Below are positions 5,387 through 6,994 of a stretch of 6,994 nt of DNA, piece by piece (the stretch's first letter is position 1; every line of letters begins with the position of its first letter). The DNA is taken from contig RFZE01000075.1 in the NCBI GenBank assembly GCA_009920875.1, positions 1 through 6,994 of the forward strand. The letters run 5' to 3'. The DNA is from Alphaproteobacteria bacterium (GTDB lineage: Bacteria; Pseudomonadota; Alphaproteobacteria; RS24). A program made the position numbers and the translations under genes. Below the pieces are notes generated by a model. It saw only the letters and a list, made by a program, of their open reading frames with translations. It ran no database searches and had not been told where the DNA came from.

Positions 5387-6442
5387 ATGGATGAAGTGAA
5401 CAAAAGATTTGAAAGCATGGCGGCATTGGTTGACGAAGCCAGCCTGCTGCTAGATGCGCAAAGCATTGTTGTTCAGGCCAATGAAAAAGCGCTCACGCTT
5501 TTGGGTAATTACATTATCGGCTATCCGATAGACCGCTTTTTGCGCCATGCTGATTTCGCTGAAGCGGTGCGAATGGCGCATGAGGACGGCCGTCCGTCAT
5601 CATTGGATTACACTTTGATGGACCAAGTGCGCCGTTCATTCACCCTGCGCATTGCGCGTTTTGATGAGGTCCATGTCATGCTGGTCATTTTTGACGGCAC
5701 AATGAGCCTATCTGTCGATCGCATTCGCTCGGATTTTGTTGCCAATGTCAGCCATGAATTGCGCTCACCACTGACCGCTCTGTCGGGGTTTATCGAAACC
5801 CTGCAAGACGGCGCTATAGATGATGGTGAAAGCCGCGACCGTTTTTTGACCATTATGCGGGCCGAAGCCGGGCGGATGCAGCGTTTGATTGATGATTTGC
5901 TGTCTTTGTCACGTGTCGAGGCGGAAGAACATCGCCCACCCGATGACACGGTCGCCATTTTGCCTGTGCTCCGTGAATTGGTGTCTGCCATGCGCGATGA
6001 GGCGGCAAAAAACGGTAAAACTTTGAGTGTCAATCTGGCCGATGAATTGGCCGATGCGGATCTGCTTGTGCGCGGCGCGCAAGATGAACTGCGCCAAGTG
6101 TTTCAGAATTTGGTCGAAAATGCGGTGCGCTATGGCGCGCCGGAAACGACAATCAGTATATTGCTAAGCACCGGGCGCTTGGCCGGCGGTCAGCTGCGCG
6201 AGAACTTGCTGCGTGTGCAGGTCGTCAATCAGGGCGAAACAATTGCGCCGGAACATTTGGCCCGTTTGACGGAGCGTTTTTACCGAATCGATAAGGGCCG
6301 GTCTCGGCAATTTGGCGGCACAGGTCTCGGTCTGGCCATTGTCAAACATATCGTCAATCGTCATCGGGGCCGCTTGCGGATTTCCAGCGAAGATGGCCAA
6401 ACCACGGTTTCCGTCACTTTACCGCGCATTTTCCAACAGTAA
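5387..6442 (+). CDS. phoR: PhoR-like phosphate-regulon sensor histidine kinase, lacking membrane segments
   Basis: A 351-residue kinase that would phosphorylate the response regulator PhoB when phosphate is scarce. An N-terminal PAS-like domain (about 10-110) is followed by the HisKA helix pair with H-box VSHELRSPLT (121-130, phosphoacceptor His123) and a HATPase domain. The HATPase shows N-box QNLVENAVRYG (240-250), ERFYRID (296-302) and G2-box GGTGLGLAIVK (310-320). RFYRxD...RSRxxGGTGLGLAIVKHIVNRHRGRL is the PhoR wording, and pstS follows. Two oddities. The G1 box reads NQGETI (281-286) instead of DxGxGI, so the adenine-contacting Asp is Asn. No hydrophobic N-terminal membrane segment exists, unlike E. 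coli PhoR, so it is probably cytosolic and senses through PstSCAB/PhoU contacts. The start at 5387 has no clear ribosome binding site; a stop at 5357-5359 and the absence of other start codons up to 5387 exclude anything longer, but GTG 5396 or ATG 5417 could be the true start. Confidence 0.88.
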   Translation: MDEVNKRFESMAALVDEASLLLDAQSIVVQANEKALTLLGNYIIGYPIDRFLRHADFAEAVRMAHEDGRPSSLDYTLMDQVRRSFTLRIARFDEVHVMLVIFDGTMSLSVDRIRSDFVANVSHELRSPLTALSGFIETLQDGAIDDGESRDRFLTIMRAEAGRMQRLIDDLLSLSRVEAEEHRPPDDTVAILPVLRELVSAMRDEAAKNGKTLSVNLADELADADLLVRGAQDELRQVFQNLVENAVRYGAPETTISILLSTGRLAGGQLRENLLRVQVVNQGETIAPEHLARLTERFYRIDKGRSRQFGGTGLGLAIVKHIVNRHRGRLRISSEDGQTTVSVTLPRIFQQ

Positions 6443-6470
6443 TGGCGTCATCCACAGCTGACCCAAAGCG

Positions 6471-6510
6471 TTGTCACAAAACTGTAACATTTCTGACACA
6501 AAGCTTTCGT
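6471..6510 (+). promoter_or_regulatory. Pho box array: four PhoB half-sites at 11-bp spacing
   Basis: Four 7-mers resembling CTGTCAT begin exactly 11 bp apart: TTGTCAC (6471), CTGTAAC (6482), CTGACAC (6493) and CTTTCGT (6504), with A/T-rich 4-bp spacers AAAA, ATTT and AAAG. One Pho box is two such units, so this equals two tandem boxes, as at E. coli pstS. PhoB dimers bind side by side on one DNA face and replace the -35 contact, so no -35 is needed. The best -10 position, about 10 bp past the last unit, holds only GAATTT (6521-6526), a weak match. The first three units are strong; the fourth is weaker. The array ends 66 bp before the pstS ATG at 6577. Confidence 0.8.
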
Positions 6511-6533
6511 CGGTCGAGGTGAATTTGGTGCCA

Positions 6534-6554
6534 CCGATGTCACAAGGCCATCGG
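6534..6554 (+). repeat. Small hairpin in the pstS leader
   Basis: CCGATG (6534-6539) and CATCGG (6549-6554) form a 6-bp stem with a 9-nt loop, ending 12 nt before the GGAG ribosome binding site. No T-run follows, so it is not a terminator; an effect on mRNA stability or initiation is only conjecture. Confidence 0.35.
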
Positions 6555-6566
6555 CATCAAATTATT

Positions 6567-6570
6567 GGAG
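6567..6570 (+). promoter_or_regulatory. Ribosome binding site selecting among three tandem ATG codons of pstS
   Basis: GGAG is followed directly by ATGATGATG (6571, 6574, 6577), all in the same frame. Spacing is 0, 3 and 6 nt respectively, so only the third ATG has normal spacing. The third also gives the cleanest signal peptide, beginning MNKFK. Confidence 0.6.
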
Positions 6571-6576
6571 ATGATG

Positions 6577-6994
6577 ATGAACAAGTTCAAACTGGCAATG
6601 GCGGCTTTTATCGGTCTTGCTATGACGAGCGGCGCGCAAGCCCGCGATCAAATTGAAATTGTCGGTTCGTCGACCGTGTTTCCCTTCGCCACAGCCGTGG
6701 CTGAGCAGTTCGGCCGAACCTCTAAATTTAAAACACCGGTGATTGAATCGACCGGCTCAGGCGGCGGCATGAAACTTTTTTGCGCCGGTATCGGCTTGGA
6801 GCATCCTGACGTGACCAATGCCTCGCGCCGCATTAAGGAAAAAGAATTCAAAAAATGCCAAGCCAATGGCATTGATTTGACCGAGATTGTTATCGGCTTT
6901 GACGGCATTGTGTTGGCCAATGCCAAAGGCGCACCACAATTGGAATTGACGCGCCAGCAAATTTATCTGGCAACGGCCAAAATGGTGCCGGATC
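6577..6994 (+). CDS. pstS: Phosphate ABC transporter substrate-binding protein PstS (3' end outside window)
   Basis: The first 139 residues of the periplasmic high-affinity phosphate-binding protein that feeds the PstCAB importer. The signal peptide is MNKFK, a hydrophobic core, then AQA before cleavage near residue 22 (mature start RDQIEIVG). Phosphate-site and fold motifs seen are GSSTVFP (30-36), ESTGSGGGMKLFC (57-69), PDVTNASRRI (77-86, Asp78 likely equivalent to the Asp that hydrogen-bonds phosphate in E. coli PstS), and IGFDGIVL (106-113). The later Arg/Ser-Gly-Thr phosphate ligands lie beyond the window. The family is normally about 320-350 residues, so somewhat over half is missing. 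It sits 134 bp after phoR with its own Pho box array, so it can be induced independently of phoR. In related alphaproteobacteria pstCAB, phoU and phoB follow. Confidence 0.94.
   Translation, partial: MNKFKLAMAAFIGLAMTSGAQARDQIEIVGSSTVFPFATAVAEQFGRTSKFKTPVIESTGSGGGMKLFCAGIGLEHPDVTNASRRIKEKEFKKCQANGIDLTEIVIGFDGIVLANAKGAPQLELTRQQIYLATAKMVPD

Noticed and set aside
6471..6656. 61-codon plus-strand frame over the Pho box region and pstS start
   Set aside because: It covers regulatory repeats and overlaps pstS in another frame, and its product has no family character.

Overview
The window looks like the chromosome of an alphaproteobacterium. Supporting signs are the phoR-then-pstS order, the wording of the PhoR catalytic domain, the alphaproteobacterial type of rhodanese and PstS, and moderately GC-rich coding sequence. 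No rRNA or species marker is present, so the lineage is an inference from gene character. I see no mobile element, CRISPR array, tRNA or rRNA, and almost all of the DNA is coding.

Left part (1-3499), catabolism: the 3' end of a flavin Baeyer-Villiger monooxygenase (+) converges on a small single-domain rhodanese (-). The rhodanese is divergent from a two-gene acyl-CoA dehydrogenase operon (+). The two dehydrogenases are unlike: the first keeps the FAD/substrate motif and a likely catalytic glutamate, and the second has lost both. This is the pattern of obligate alpha2beta2 heteromeric acyl-CoA dehydrogenases such as the mycobacterial ChsE and Rhodopseudomonas Pim enzymes. The 121-bp divergent intergenic region carries two good sigma70-type promoters, back to back.

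Middle part (3503-5278, minus strand): a subtilisin-family (S8) serine protease with a lipoprotein signal, a Gly/Ser linker, a complete triad and a beta-rich C-terminal domain ending in phenylalanine. The layout recalls the surface lipoprotein-autotransporter proteases NalP and SphB1, but the tail is much shorter than a normal autotransporter barrel. Its stop codon lies 3 bp from that of the second dehydrogenase.

Right part (5387-6994, plus strand), phosphate starvation: a PhoR-type sensor histidine kinase without membrane segments, then a 134-bp regulatory gap holding four 7-bp PhoB half-sites at exact 11-bp spacing, then the start of pstS, which is cut by the window end. PhoR would phosphorylate PhoB under phosphate limitation, PhoB would bind the array, and the PstS phosphate-binding protein would be made. 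pstCAB, phoU and phoB would be expected downstream but are not visible. A weaker Pho-box-like element lies between the protease and phoR on the protease strand, so the protease may belong to the same regulon.

The most worthwhile observations are the protease architecture, the four-unit Pho array, the possible Pho control of the protease, the altered G1 box and missing membrane anchor of PhoR, the rhodanese loop lacking its usual arginine, and the degenerate second dehydrogenase. None of these alone proves a new system.
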